DNA of 64,000 nucleotides from Roseiarcus sp963794155. GTDB lineage: Bacteria; Pseudomonadota; Alphaproteobacteria; Rhizobiales; Beijerinckiaceae. Position 1 is the stretch's first letter, and each line of letters opens with the position of its first letter. The position numbers were made by a program, and so were the translations under genes. The notes below the pieces were generated by a model. The model did no database searches and was not told the origin of the DNA. It saw nothing but the letters and a program-made list of their open reading frames with translations. Shown here piece after piece: positions 8,482 through 16,902 of this stretch. The DNA is taken from NCBI GenBank assembly GCA_963794155.1, contig CAWCCX010000017.1, positions 62,001-126,000 of the forward strand. Reading direction: 5' to 3'.

Positions 8482-9700
8482 CCCCGTTGGGTCCGGTGAC
8501 TTCCACCGTTCGCCCTTGGTTCACGCTAAAGCTCTTCCCGCCCTGAACGTCGTCGCCGGCGATGCCGGACGCTTCGCGGCTGACCGTGGCGGTCTCCGCG
8601 CTGAGCTTGGTGTCGGCGCCGTTGATGTCGAGGACTGGCGCGTTCGCCGCGTCAACCGGGGGCGTTGCGCCGGGTTCGACGCCAGGCGCCGCGGGGGCGC
8701 CGGGCTTGACCTTCGGGTCGACCGCAGGCTTGGCCTTCGGATCGATGATCGGGCGCGCCATTTCCGCCGATTTCTCAGGCGTCACGATAATGTCGTGCTT
8801 CTCGTGGCCGTACCGCGCCTCGGCGTCGGCGAGCGCTTCCGCCCATGTCTCTCCCTTGCGCCGGCAGGAGCAGGTTGGGTCGTTGGTTTGCTCGAATTTG
8901 CCGGCGTTCGGCAAGTTCGCGTAAGGCTCGCCGGACGGCGACTCGGCCTCTTCGATCGTTCCGCCAAATGGGTACGAGTAGAGAGCCATGTCGGCGTTCG
9001 GGCACAAGGCCCGGCAGACTTCCTCGAGGCTGTCGGATCGGCTGCCGGCGCCCGAATAGGAGACGGGAAAGAAGCTGCCGTCGCAAGTGCGCACGCAAAC
9101 CGCGTAGGAGCCGGCATGAGCTTCGACTTGCCCCTTCTCTCCCGGCGGTCGGGCTTGCTGGTTCGGCGATCCTTCTTCGGGCGATTCAAACCTCGCATCC
9201 GTCTGCTGCTGCGGCTGAGCCTGCGGCAGAGGCACGAGCCTCGTGACGCCGCCGAACAGCGCCTCGAGGAAATTGGTCGGCTTTGGCGGCGCGTTGAGGC
9301 ATTCGGCGTTATAGCGGGCGACAAGATCACCGCCGCCCCCGCCCCCGCGGGCCTCGAGATCTGCGAGATTGGCCTGCATGCGGGCGATTTGTCCGTTGAG
9401 TTGGCCGCATTGGGCCGGCGGATCCGAACCGAACATTAGGAATTTGCGGTTCTCGCAGCCGAGCGAGCGCGCAAGGGCGCTGGTGCGGCCGAGCTCGGCC
9501 CGCTGACGCTCGGCGGCGGCCTGCGCCCCGCTCGAATTGTGGCGCGAGGCGATCGCCTGCTGCAGGCGGGCGCACTCGGCGGCGTTCTGCGCCAGCGCGT
9601 CGCTGTTTGCGAAGACTGCGACCGACGCCGCTAGCGCCGCCAAAGCCAGAACTCCGCCGCCTCCGATCGCGCCTGCCATGCGTGTCCTCGCCGCCTTCAT
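8444..9700 (-). CDS. DUF2865-family secreted protein
   Basis: A 418-residue periplasmic protein of unknown function, characteristic of Hyphomicrobiales. The N-terminus carries a signal peptide with a hydrophobic run (GGGGVLALAALAASVAVFA) and cleavage likely after ALAQ. A Cys-rich central domain contains YAVCVRTCDGSFFPVSYSG, EEVCRALCPNADMALYSYP and DPTCSCRRKGETW, as in DUF2865. A Pro/Lys-rich tail with repeats (PKAKPAVDPKVKPGAP) follows. The frame stays open far upstream only because it lies opposite xseA. The chosen start is the ATG at 9700; ATG 9679 with GAGG in front is an alternative. Confidence 0.85.
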   Translation of the reverse strand: MKAARTRMAGAIGGGGVLALAALAASVAVFANSDALAQNAAECARLQQAIASRHNSSGAQAAAERQRAELGRTSALARSLGCENRKFLMFGSDPPAQCGQLNGQIARMQANLADLEARGGGGGGDLVARYNAECLNAPPKPTNFLEALFGGVTRLVPLPQAQPQQQTDARFESPEEGSPNQQARPPGEKGQVEAHAGSYAVCVRTCDGSFFPVSYSGAGSRSDSLEEVCRALCPNADMALYSYPFGGTIEEAESPSGEPYANLPNAGKFEQTNDPTCSCRRKGETWAEALADAEARYGHEKHDIIVTPEKSAEMARPIIDPKAKPAVDPKVKPGAPAAPGVEPGATPPVDAANAPVLDINGADTKLSAETATVSREASGIAGDDVQGGKSFSVNQGRTVEVTGPNGVKRSVRIVGPTL

Positions 9701-9925
9701 CTCGTCAACCGCCCCCGCGTCTCGCGATTCCCGGAGTCCCACGCCGGCCCGACGCCGGACCGGCGCGTTAGAGACCGACATCGCGGCACCAACAAGGCGC
9801 GAAGCCTTGGTCGCCCCGGCGCGCTTCATACGTCGTTTCGCCGGGAGGCGCCATAGCCTTGAAACCGCGGTCGCGGCGCCTCGTCGCTTATGGCTTCGGC
9901 GGCCTGGATGGGGCATAGTTTGGCG

Positions 9926-11743
9926 ATGGCCGAGCCGGACGCGCGCACGACCAATGCGCCCGAAATCACCGTCAGCGAATTGTCGAACGCGCTCAAGCGG
10001 GCGATCGAGGACCGGTTCGGCTACGTGCGGGTGCGGGGCGAGATTTCCGGCTATCGCGGGCCGCACTCGTCGGGCCACGCCTATTTCAGCCTCAAGGACG
10101 CCAACGCCCGCCTCGACGCGGTCATCTGGCGGAGCGCCTTCCAGCGCCTCAAGGTCAAGCCGGAAGAGGGGCTCGAGGTCGTCGCGACCGGGAAACTGAC
10201 CACCTTCGCCGGCAAATCGAGCTACCAGATCGTGATCGAGACGCTCGAGCTTGCCGGCGTCGGGGCGCTGATGGCGCTGCTCGAGGCGCGGCGCAAGAAG
10301 CTCGCCGAGGAAGGACTGTTCGACGCCGCGCGCAAGCGTAAAGTCCCGTTCCTGCCCAGGGTCGTGGGGGTGGTGACGTCGCCGACCGGTGCCGTCATTC
10401 GCGACATTCTGCATCGTCTCGCCGACCGGTTCCCGGTTCGGGTCGTGGTCTGGCCTGTCAGGGTGCAGGGAGAGACCTCGGCGGCCGAGGTCGCGGCGGC
10501 GATCGACGGCTTCAATGCGCTGCCTGCGGACGGAACCGCGGCGCGGCCGGACGTTCTGATCATCGCCCGCGGCGGGGGGTCGCTCGAGGACCTCATGAGC
10601 TTCAACGACGAGGCTGTGGTGCGCGCCGTCGCCCGAAGCGCGATCCCGCTGATCGCCGCCGTCGGCCACGAGACCGACTGGACGCTGATCGATCACGCGG
10701 CGGACCTGCGCGCGCCGACGCCGACCGCCGCCGCCGAATTTGCGGTTCCGGTCCGCGCCGAGCTCCTCGCGGCGATCGCCGAACTTGAGGCTCGCGGCCG
10801 CGGCGCGATCCTGCGCTTCGCCCACCGCCTCCGCTCCGATTTGCGGGCGATGGCCCGGGCGCTGCCGGGGGGCGAGGCGATCGTCGCCGGGCCGCGCCAG
10901 CGGCTCGACCGCGCGGCGGAGACGCTGATCGCGCGGGTGCGTGGGACGCTCGACCAGCGGACGCTGCGCGCGGCGGGACTGGCCCGGCGGCTCGCGCGCC
11001 ATTCGCCGCGCGCGCTTCTGGCTGGCCAGAGCGAGCGCTTGAGGGGGCTGATCGGACGGCTGGCGCGGCTTAAGACGATCCTGGTCGAACGGCCGCGCCA
11101 GGCGGCGGACGCTGCGGTAAGGGCGTTCGCGCGCGAGGCGGCCGCCGAAGCTAGGCGGCGTGGCGAATGGGCGCAGGGGCTTGCGCGCCTTCAGGCCCGC
11201 TTGCGCCGCGCCTTCGGCGAGGGGCAGGACGGCCAGCGTGATCGCGTGAGGGCGCCCGCCCTGCGTTTGGCCAGACTACGGCCGATGCTGGTCGAACGAC
11301 CACGCCAGGCGGCGGATGCCGCCATGCGGGCGTTCGCGCGCGAGGCGGCGATGGAAGCGAGGCGGCGTGGCGAACGGGCGCAGGGGCTCTTGCGCCTTCA
11401 GGCCCGCTTGCGCCGCGCCTTCGGCGAGCCGCTGGAGAGCCGGCGGGCGCGGGTCGCGGCGACGGCGCAGATGCTGGATGCGGTCAGCTATCATGGCGTG
11501 CTCGAGCGCGGATTTGCGCTGGTGCGCGATGAAGCGATGCGGCCCAGGCGCCGCGCGGCCGAGATCCGCGTCGCCGAGCCCCTGAGGATCGAGTTCGCCG
11601 ACGGCGTCGTCGCGGCGGTCGCCGAGGGCCGGGCGCCGACCCCGTCCGAAGCGTCGGTCCGCGCGGCGCCGGATGCGGTCCCAGCGAAGCCCAAGCGCGA
11701 CCGGCCGCGCGATGGCTCGGAAGGGCAGGGGACGCTGTTTTGA
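9926..11743 (+). CDS. xseA: Exodeoxyribonuclease VII large subunit, with internal duplication
   Basis: Large subunit of ExoVII, which with XseB degrades single-stranded DNA. The N-terminal OB fold (VRVRGEISGYRGPHSSGHAYF) is followed by the catalytic domain with VVGVVTSPTGAVIRDI, ARGGGSLEDLMSFNDE and AVGHETDW. A long coiled coil follows, then a terminal segment LDAVSYHGVLERGFALVRDE. The protein has 605 residues, longer than usual, because about residues 379-432 are repeated 69 residues later. Start: ATG 9926 rather than 9890 or 9908, judged by homology of the N-terminus. No strong Shine-Dalgarno sequence is visible. It is divergent from the DUF2865 gene. Confidence 0.92.
   Translation: MAEPDARTTNAPEITVSELSNALKRAIEDRFGYVRVRGEISGYRGPHSSGHAYFSLKDANARLDAVIWRSAFQRLKVKPEEGLEVVATGKLTTFAGKSSYQIVIETLELAGVGALMALLEARRKKLAEEGLFDAARKRKVPFLPRVVGVVTSPTGAVIRDILHRLADRFPVRVVVWPVRVQGETSAAEVAAAIDGFNALPADGTAARPDVLIIARGGGSLEDLMSFNDEAVVRAVARSAIPLIAAVGHETDWTLIDHAADLRAPTPTAAAEFAVPVRAELLAAIAELEARGRGAILRFAHRLRSDLRAMARALPGGEAIVAGPRQRLDRAAETLIARVRGTLDQRTLRAAGLARRLARHSPRALLAGQSERLRGLIGRLARLKTILVERPRQAADAAVRAFAREAAAEARRRGEWAQGLARLQARLRRAFGEGQDGQRDRVRAPALRLARLRPMLVERPRQAADAAMRAFAREAAMEARRRGERAQGLLRLQARLRRAFGEPLESRRARVAATAQMLDAVSYHGVLERGFALVRDEAMRPRRRAAEIRVAEPLRIEFADGVVAAVAEGRAPTPSEASVRAAPDAVPAKPKRDRPRDGSEGQGTLF
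11061..11431 (+). repeat. In-frame tandem duplication inside xseA (period 207 bp)
   Basis: Unit 1 (about 11061-11224) and unit 2 (about 11268-11431) are nearly identical. Both contain CTGGTCGAAC (11081 and 11288) and end CTTGCGCCGCGCCTTCGGCGA. The period is 207 bases, exactly 69 codons, so the frame is kept. The protein repeats are LVERPRQAADAA, FAREAA and LQARLRRAFGE. It lengthens the coiled coil by a near-multiple of heptads. Confidence 0.9.
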
Positions 11744-12276
11744 CCACTATCACGCGATGAATTGTAATACTGGCGCGAGGCCAATGGCTGCCGGGCAGGC
11801 AACCCGGGCTTCCGGCGAAGGCAAAATTGCTTCGACACGCTTCGTTGCGCGCATTGCCTGCGCCCAGTGCATCAAACGGCTTTCTTCTGCTTCTTCGAAA
11901 CTAGGCCTTTCAAGGGGTTACGAGCGGTTCAAGGACTTTTTTCCGATCCAGCTGAGCCACCTGTGGTGATTGTCTCAAGTGCAAAAATGATTCCCTGTCG
12001 GCGCTTCTTATCGACGCCTACATTCTCCCCACATTCCCGCGTAACCAACAGCTTATGACATATAGATAAAATATTGATAATGTGCAGGAAATTAGCGATG
12101 TGATAGGCGTCACAATTTGGTACGCATTCCTCGAGCCTCTCGGCTGGAAGGCGCTTTGGCGGCGAAAACGCGAGCCGTCGCCGGTGTTCCGCGAGGCTGG
12201 TCGAGGGGCTTTCGGCGCTCACCGGAACATCCCCGACTCCACGCGAGTTTGTCTCTGCGCGGCACGGAGACAAGCC
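11744..12276. other. Intergenic stretch without a recognisable gene
   Basis: No open frame here has convincing codon use, a ribosome-binding site or a recognisable motif. The segment around 11990-12090 is distinctly AT-rich (for example ATAGATAAAATATTGATAAT) and could hold a promoter for the short gene at 12277. I see no tRNA, repeat or strong hairpin. Confidence 0.4.
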
Positions 12277-12558
12277 ATGGAACACGCGTCTCGGCAAATG
12301 CATCACCGCGCTGTCGCCGTCGCGTTGGCGGGAGTGGTCTTAGGCGTTGTCGCCCAGGCCTCCCTGATTACCGCTTCGGATCGGTCGCGAACATTCGCCT
12401 CCAGCGAGACGCTGACCGTCGGGCATCCACGCTATAGCGCCGGGGATATCTCGCTGGCCTGCGCCTCCATCCGAAGTCGCTCGCGACGATGCGGCTTTGA
12501 TTTGGGGAATTCGTCGATGGAGATCGCCGATCGCGGTCCGGCGGCGGCTGCAAATTGA
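12277..12558 (+). CDS. Short hypothetical protein with N-terminal hydrophobic segment
   Basis: A possible 93-residue gene. The frame is open from 12082, but the ATG at 12277 follows GGAG with 7 bases spacing. The N-terminus MEHASRQMHHRAVAVALAGV continues to VLGVVAQASLITA, a plausible signal anchor. The rest (SETLTVGHPRYSAGDISLAC) matches nothing I know. It runs in the same direction as the DUF2147 gene 37 bases downstream. Codon use is mediocre, so it could be spurious. Confidence 0.35.
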   Translation: MEHASRQMHHRAVAVALAGVVLGVVAQASLITASDRSRTFASSETLTVGHPRYSAGDISLACASIRSRSRRCGFDLGNSSMEIADRGPAAAAN

Positions 12559-12595
12559 CGTTGTGTCCCATCGCGAACAACATGGAGGTAGCGCC

Positions 12596-12979
12596 GTGAT
12601 CCTTAGAGCTGCGGAACTGGCAGGCGTGCTGCTGATGGTCGGAGCGGGGAGCGCGGCTTACGCAAGCGATCCGCCGTTTCTCGGCGAATGGGCGCGGGGC
12701 GATGGCAAGACTTATATCCGGGTCGAACGCTGCGGCGGGGAGGTTTGCGCTTTCAACACCTGGGTCAGGAGCGGCGTCGCCGGCGAAAAAATTGGCGACA
12801 AGCTTACTCTCGACATCGCCCCAGCCGGCGCGGCGGGTTGGTCAGGGAATGCTTTCGATCCCCAACGCAATCAAACCTACACAATGAAGGTTCGCGTCGC
12901 CAACAACAGCATGACCACCGATGGGTGCGTAGCGGGCGGCCTCATGTGCAAGAGCATGAACTGGACGCGCCTGAACTAG
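12596..12979 (+). CDS. DUF2147-domain secreted protein
   Basis: Periplasmic protein of 127 aa. The GTG start at 12596 is preceded by GGAGG at 7 bases, which decides against the longer frame from 12497. The signal peptide reads MILRAAELAGVLLMVGAGSA with cleavage near YAS. The mature part has the DUF2147 pattern: FLGEWARGDGKTYIRVERC, a short Cys-containing loop, the strand-forming NQTYTMKVRVANNSMTTDG, and terminal CKSMNWTRLN. Molecular function is unknown. Members are small beta-barrel-like envelope proteins. Its stop overlaps the convergent amidotransferase gene by 4 bases. Confidence 0.8.
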   Translation: MILRAAELAGVLLMVGAGSAAYASDPPFLGEWARGDGKTYIRVERCGGEVCAFNTWVRSGVAGEKIGDKLTLDIAPAGAAGWSGNAFDPQRNQTYTMKVRVANNSMTTDGCVAGGLMCKSMNWTRLN

Positions 12980-13788
12980 GCCCCGGCGTAGCGGACTGCC
13001 AGTTCCTCATGGCCCGGCGCGCGGTTGAGGTTGGCGCTTTTTGCGCTTGCGATCGGCTGGGCGTCGGGCAGCCGCCCCTCGAGCCAGCCTGGCAGGAACG
13101 CTTCGAGCCAGGCGGCCACCCGGCCGTCGTGCTGGAACCAGCCGCCGAGATGCTCGGGGCGGCTCAGCGCGCCGGGGCGGGTCAGGCGCTCGGCGCCGCG
13201 ATGGGTCCAGCGGCACATCATGTGATAGGTGACTTCCGGGTGGAACTGCAGACCGACCGCATGTCGGCCATAGCGATAGGCCTGGTTGGGGAACGTCGCG
13301 CCGCCGGCGGCGAGGAGCTCGGCGCCCTCCGGCAGATCGAAACCGTCGGAATGCCATTGATAGACGCAACGCGGGAATTTGGCCGCGCACAATCGATCGC
13401 CGGCGGGCGTCGGCTCGATCGGGTAATAGCCGATTTCGCTGCGCTTATCTTCGTAGTTGAACACCCGCGCGCCGAGCGCGCGCGCCAGCATTTGCGCCCC
13501 GAGGCAGACGCCGAGCGTGGGTTTGTCCTCGGCGAGCGGCGTCGCCAGCCAGTCGATCTCGCGCTTGACCCAGTCGAGCGTGTCGTTAGCCCCCATCGGG
13601 CCGCCGAAAACGATGACGCCGTCGCGGTCCGCAAGCGTCTGCGGGAGCGGGTCGCCGAGGCTCGGCCGGCGGATGTCGAGGCGCGCGCCCATGGCCCTGA
13701 GAACCGCGCCGATGCGGCCCGGAGTTGAATGCTCCTGATGCAGGACGATGAGAACAATGGGCCGCCGGGCGAGGCTCGCCATGGGCAT
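12976..13788 (-). CDS. Class I glutamine amidotransferase (GMP synthase-like)
   Basis: Cytoplasmic stand-alone class I glutamine amidotransferase of about 270 aa. The oxyanion strand is VIVFGGPMGANDT, the nucleophile elbow LGVCLGAQMLARALG contains the catalytic Cys, and LQFHPEVT holds the catalytic His with its Glu partner. Relatives act as gamma-glutamyl hydrolases or amide-transfer components, and the partner is not apparent here. The start at 13788 (MPMASL) has GGGAG upstream. The frame extends to 13869 without support. Confidence 0.85.
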   Translation of the reverse strand: MPMASLARRPIVLIVLHQEHSTPGRIGAVLRAMGARLDIRRPSLGDPLPQTLADRDGVIVFGGPMGANDTLDWVKREIDWLATPLAEDKPTLGVCLGAQMLARALGARVFNYEDKRSEIGYYPIEPTPAGDRLCAAKFPRCVYQWHSDGFDLPEGAELLAAGGATFPNQAYRYGRHAVGLQFHPEVTYHMMCRWTHRGAERLTRPGALSRPEHLGGWFQHDGRVAAWLEAFLPGWLEGRLPDAQPIASAKSANLNRAPGHEELAVRYAGA

Positions 13789-13985
13789 TTTGCCAGAACT
13801 CCCTCTCGAGCGACGCTGGCCGCCTTGATCGATTCGCAATCCTAGATACGCACGCAAATTCGGCGCCACAAGCTTAACGAAAGGTGAACCGCGAGCCGGC
13901 GCGCGCTCCCATGTCGGCGACGCGGCCGAGCTTGCCTAGCCCTGCCAGCGCCGATATACAAATCCGCATCTGCCGCAGCAGCGCT

Positions 13986-14061
13986 GCTCCCATCGTCTAG
14001 CGGTCCAGGACGTCGCCCTCTCACGGCGAAAACAGGGGTTCGAGTCCCCTTGGGAGCGCCA
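13986..14061 (+). tRNA. tRNA-Glu (anticodon CTC)
   Basis: 76 bases fold as a full cloverleaf. The acceptor stem GCTCCCA (13986-13992) pairs with TGGGAGC (14051-14057), and GCCA follows with the CCA encoded. The anticodon stem TCGCC/GGCGA encloses the loop CTCTCAC, giving anticodon CTC (Glu, GAG codons). The T arm is CAGGGGTTCGAGTCCCCTTG. The 3' end is repeated at 17388-17408, which marks it as a likely integration target. Confidence 0.95.
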
Positions 14062-14709
14062 ATGTTTTCAATGACGGATCCCGAAATCGGAAGCGGTTAC
14101 GAGATCGCGAGCGACGCTCGCTATAGTTGGCGCCAGTGCAGGCGCGAATACAGATTCGCGGGCAGGCGCCCGCTGCTTGCTGCATTGGGCGTTGGAGCGT
14201 TCCTGGCGCTTACATCCGTTCCAGTGGGCAGCCGCTCGACAGCGGTAGCGGCCACTCCCGCCGAGCCCGAGCCCGTCAAGACCGTGGCGCTGCTCGGCGT
14301 CCAATTCCTGAACGACCACGAGGATTTGGAACCGACAACAGTCGCGGAGCGAGCACGGGTCGCAGTCATCGATAAGCTTTTCGAAACTGAGCTGGAGGCG
14401 TCGGGGCGATATAGGTTTGTTCCGATATCCGCTGAAGCCGGGGCGAAAATGGCGGCGGGTCCAGAGATCGGCAACTGCGGCGGCTGCGAGTTCGACTATG
14501 GCCAGCAACTCGGCGCAGATTTCGCCGCATGGATCGTCATTCAGAAGGTCTCGGATCTAATTCTCAACATCAACGTATATATGGCCGATGTCGCGACCAA
14601 AAAATTGACGTTCGTCCATAGTGTCGATATACGCGGCAATACAGACGAATCGTGGACACGGGGTCTGACGTATTTGGTGAAGAACTATTTTCTGACGAGT
14701 AAATTGTGA
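14062..14709 (+). CDS. Secreted/anchored protein of DUF2380/DUF3280 type
   Basis: About 215 aa of unknown function. The N-terminal hydrophobic segment is LLAALGVGAFLALTSVPVG. The body begins VKTVALLGVQFLNDHEDLEP, then has a Cys pair in NCGGCEFDYGQQLGADFAAW and a strand-rich end (LNINVYMADVATKKLTF). This looks like the predicted secreted DUF2380/DUF3280 group. The ATG at 14062 directly abuts the last base of tRNA-Glu, and no ribosome-binding site can fit except within the tRNA. Starts at 14071 or further inside are possible. The odd junction agrees with the tRNA having been an insertion site. Confidence 0.6.
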   Translation: MFSMTDPEIGSGYEIASDARYSWRQCRREYRFAGRRPLLAALGVGAFLALTSVPVGSRSTAVAATPAEPEPVKTVALLGVQFLNDHEDLEPTTVAERARVAVIDKLFETELEASGRYRFVPISAEAGAKMAAGPEIGNCGGCEFDYGQQLGADFAAWIVIQKVSDLILNINVYMADVATKKLTFVHSVDIRGNTDESWTRGLTYLVKNYFLTSKL

Positions 14710-14945
14710 TCCCGGCGCGATTTGCGCATAGGCGTCCTTCCATCTTTGGCGCCAATGAGACGTTGTCTCATTCGCAATCCGTAGGATAACGCCGCTGTAG
14801 CTTTCGCCCGGGCCGGGCAGGGCGCGCAGCCGATCGAGGACAGCCGCATTGCGTCCCTGAACCTCGTGGCTTTTCTTTCGCCATCGTTAGCCCCCATGCT
14901 CACGCAAGCAGCTCATCGGCTCGCGCGAGCGCAGGGAGGAGTTTC

Positions 14946-15329
14946 ATGAGGAGGCGGATGGCCTTCACGATCGCGGCGGCGGTGTTCGGCGTTGTCGCGG
15001 CGCCGGCGCTCGCACAGAACTCGGAGTCGGCGCCGGCCGCAGCCGCGCCCATGAAGTCCAAGCCCAAGACGCCGGCGGGCGGCACGGTCACGGTCACGGT
15101 GACGAACTGGCGCGACGCCGATCTCATCGAGCTGCGGGCGGCCGAGAGCGGCTCGGCTAACTGGAAGAAAGTGCTAGGCGCGCTGAAAGCCGGCCAGCGG
15201 ACGTCGGCCAAACTACCGCAGGGCAACAGCTGCCGCGTGGATCTGCACGGCAAATTCGCGGACGGTCAGTCGTCGGATGCGTCCAATGTCGATGTCTGCA
15301 CGGACAAGACAGTCAACCTGACCAACTGA
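14946..15329 (+). CDS. Small periplasmic protein, unknown family
   Basis: A 127-residue protein with a clear signal peptide (MRRRMAFTIAAAVFGVVAAP, cleavage after ALAQ) and a strong GGGAGGAG upstream of the ATG. The mature part begins with an Ala/Pro/Lys-rich linker. Its single domain is GGTVTVTVTNWRDADLIELR, then KKVLGALKAGQRTSAKLPQG, and a Cys pair (SCRVDLHGKF, NVDVCTDKTVNLTN) that could form a disulfide. Function is unknown. It lies inside the tRNA-bracketed segment. Confidence 0.75.
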   Translation: MRRRMAFTIAAAVFGVVAAPALAQNSESAPAAAAPMKSKPKTPAGGTVTVTVTNWRDADLIELRAAESGSANWKKVLGALKAGQRTSAKLPQGNSCRVDLHGKFADGQSSDASNVDVCTDKTVNLTN

Positions 15330-15343
15330 CGCGCCTGAAGCTC

Positions 15344-16273
15344 TCAATCCACATCTGGCGCCCAGGCGACTGCGATGGCCAACCTGCCGCGGCCGCGGTA
15401 AGCCGAATAGCCAAGCCCGGCAAAACCGATCAGCATCATCGCCCAAGTCGACGGCTCAGGGACGGCGTTGTTTGCAACGCCCATGCTGCCGAGGTAGTCG
15501 CCGGGGGAGAGCGACGAGGATGAATAGACGTCGAACGAAAGCGCGATGTAATCGAGTTCGTCGACCGAGCCCAAGCCGAAGGTGAAGATCGCTTTCGCGT
15601 CCGGGGCCAGGGAAGTGAGCGAGGCGGAGACCGGAACGCCAGAAAGGACGTAGAGATTGTTCACCGTCAGATTTTCGAGTCCGTCGCCCGTGTCGACGAA
15701 GTCGGCCGCGGGAATGTTGTAGCTGAGCAGGACGTTGTTGAAGTACTCCGTTGCGCCGGAATCGTTGGTGATGACCACCTCGCCCTCAAGGCCCGTTCCG
15801 CCCCCTCCGACATCGAGCTTCGTAATCGTGACAGCGGTCTTCCCGAAGTTGAAGGGTATAGACGCGAGCGGGATCGGATAGCTCCACTGGGCCGCAGTGA
15901 TGGCGAGATTGGCGATGGCCTTCTTGAGCGAAATCGTCCCGGTCGCCACATCCCCAGCGTCGAGAGGGAAGCCGGGAGTGACGTTGAAGGTGATGAGGTT
16001 GCCGGCGGCGATGCCGTTGCCCGCCTTGCCCGGCGCCGGCCACACGCCGCCCGGCAACACCGCCGTCCCCTTCGAGATCACGGCGCCGTTGGTGACGGTG
16101 AGCTGGAGATCGGTCGGACCGTTCGTTCCATTCGCCACAGCTTTCGGCGTCGTGAATTTAATGAACTGGTCCGCGTGGCCAGTCTCGGGGAAGGCGGCGC
16201 ACATCGCCGCGATCACGATCGCTGCAAGCGGCAAACGGGATGAACCGTGGACTGACGCCAATCGTATCGCCAT
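15344..16273 (-). CDS. Secreted PEP-CTERM-type protein
   Basis: A 309-residue exported protein. The signal peptide is MAIRLASVHGSSRLPLAAIV, with cleavage near GHADQF. A beta-rich body follows. The C-terminal sorting signal is VPEPSTWAMMLIGFAGLGYS plus a basic tail AYRGRGR, the PEPxxWAMM variant of PEP-CTERM. Such proteins are normally cut by exosortase (EpsH/XrtA type) and moved to the envelope or matrix. No exosortase is encoded in this window, and about 15 residues unusually follow the basic cluster. GGGAGG sits 9 bases before the ATG. Confidence 0.82.
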   Translation of the reverse strand: MAIRLASVHGSSRLPLAAIVIAAMCAAFPETGHADQFIKFTTPKAVANGTNGPTDLQLTVTNGAVISKGTAVLPGGVWPAPGKAGNGIAAGNLITFNVTPGFPLDAGDVATGTISLKKAIANLAITAAQWSYPIPLASIPFNFGKTAVTITKLDVGGGGTGLEGEVVITNDSGATEYFNNVLLSYNIPAADFVDTGDGLENLTVNNLYVLSGVPVSASLTSLAPDAKAIFTFGLGSVDELDYIALSFDVYSSSSLSPGDYLGSMGVANNAVPEPSTWAMMLIGFAGLGYSAYRGRGRLAIAVAWAPDVD

Positions 16274-16475
16274 CGCCTCTTCCTCCCTTATTTCAAATCC
16301 GCGCTCCTCATTTTCTTAAAATCGCAGCCCCACTGAGCCGCCCAAATTGCGCCCCTCGGCCTCGAGCCTGGCCGCGGGGCAGGTCTAGCATTTCCGCAGG
16401 GTGGGCGAAAACAGAATCGGCGCGGCGCTTGCGGTCCTGGAAGCGCAGGCTGAACGCCGATGCTAGATAGACGTC

Positions 16476-16678
16476 ATGGTCACGATTTCGATCTCGGCCG
16501 AGGCCTATAGGGCAATCACGGGACTCCTGCCGGAGCCTTCAGAGCGCGACAAGCGCGGCGGCTATCCGCTTCTCATCGACCACAAACGATGGATCGGCTG
16601 AAGGCCGCGCGCGGCCCAACGGAGAGCTACAGCGACGTCATCGTCCGTCTGGCGAAGAGCGACGGCGGCGAGGAATGA
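16476..16678 (+). pseudogene. Small cytoplasmic protein broken by a one-base frameshift
   Basis: Frame 1 from ATG 16476 reads MVTISISAEAYRAITGLLPE through RGGYPLLIDHKRWIG and stops at 16601. The next frame contains MDRLKAARGPTESYSDVIVR and then LAKSDGGEE with a stop at 16678. Adding one base in AAACGATGG near 16587-16590 joins them into a 67-residue protein of a type seen in rhizobia as a small antitoxin-like or ribbon-helix-helix-like protein (family assignment is from memory). No toxin partner is visible. Confidence 0.5.
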
Positions 16679-16846
16679 TCTCTCGCCGTTTGACGCCAGC
16701 TTTCTGCAAGACGCCGGCGCGGTCCGTATAAGAAGCGCACACCGCATGGACTGCCGGCTCTGAGCCGCTCGAACGGACGACGCCGTGGCGCGCTCACCAT
16801 ACACCCGGAAACGGTCGACAAATTCAAACAGAGGGAGTGCGACAAG

Positions 16847-16875
16847 CCCCGCGCCGAGGGGGCCAGGCGCGGGGC
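16847..16875 (-). terminator. Stem-loop downstream of the His/Trp-rich peptide gene
   Basis: A perfect 10-bp stem GCCCCGCGCC/GGCGCGGGGC with a 9-base loop, 28 bases past the stop of the minus-strand gene at 16903. There is no proper T-run after it, so termination is inferred from position and stability. Confidence 0.45.
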
Positions 16876-16902
16876 GCGGGGCGAGAGCGAGCCCCTCATA
16901 GG

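Noticed and set aside
8444..11002. An 852-codon minus-strand frame extending well past the DUF2865 start
   Set aside because: Beyond 9700 it lies opposite xseA and is a GC-driven shadow. The family domain and signal peptide begin at 9700.
11929..12306. 125-codon minus-strand frame upstream of the 12277 gene
   Set aside because: Mixed composition, no ribosome-binding site and no similarity I recognise.
12688..13728. A 346-codon + strand frame over the DUF2147 and amidotransferase genes
   Set aside because: Overlaps two better supported genes and has no recognisable feature.
14685..14903. 72-codon minus-strand frame between two secreted-protein genes
   Set aside because: Basic, motif-free translation and no ribosome-binding site.
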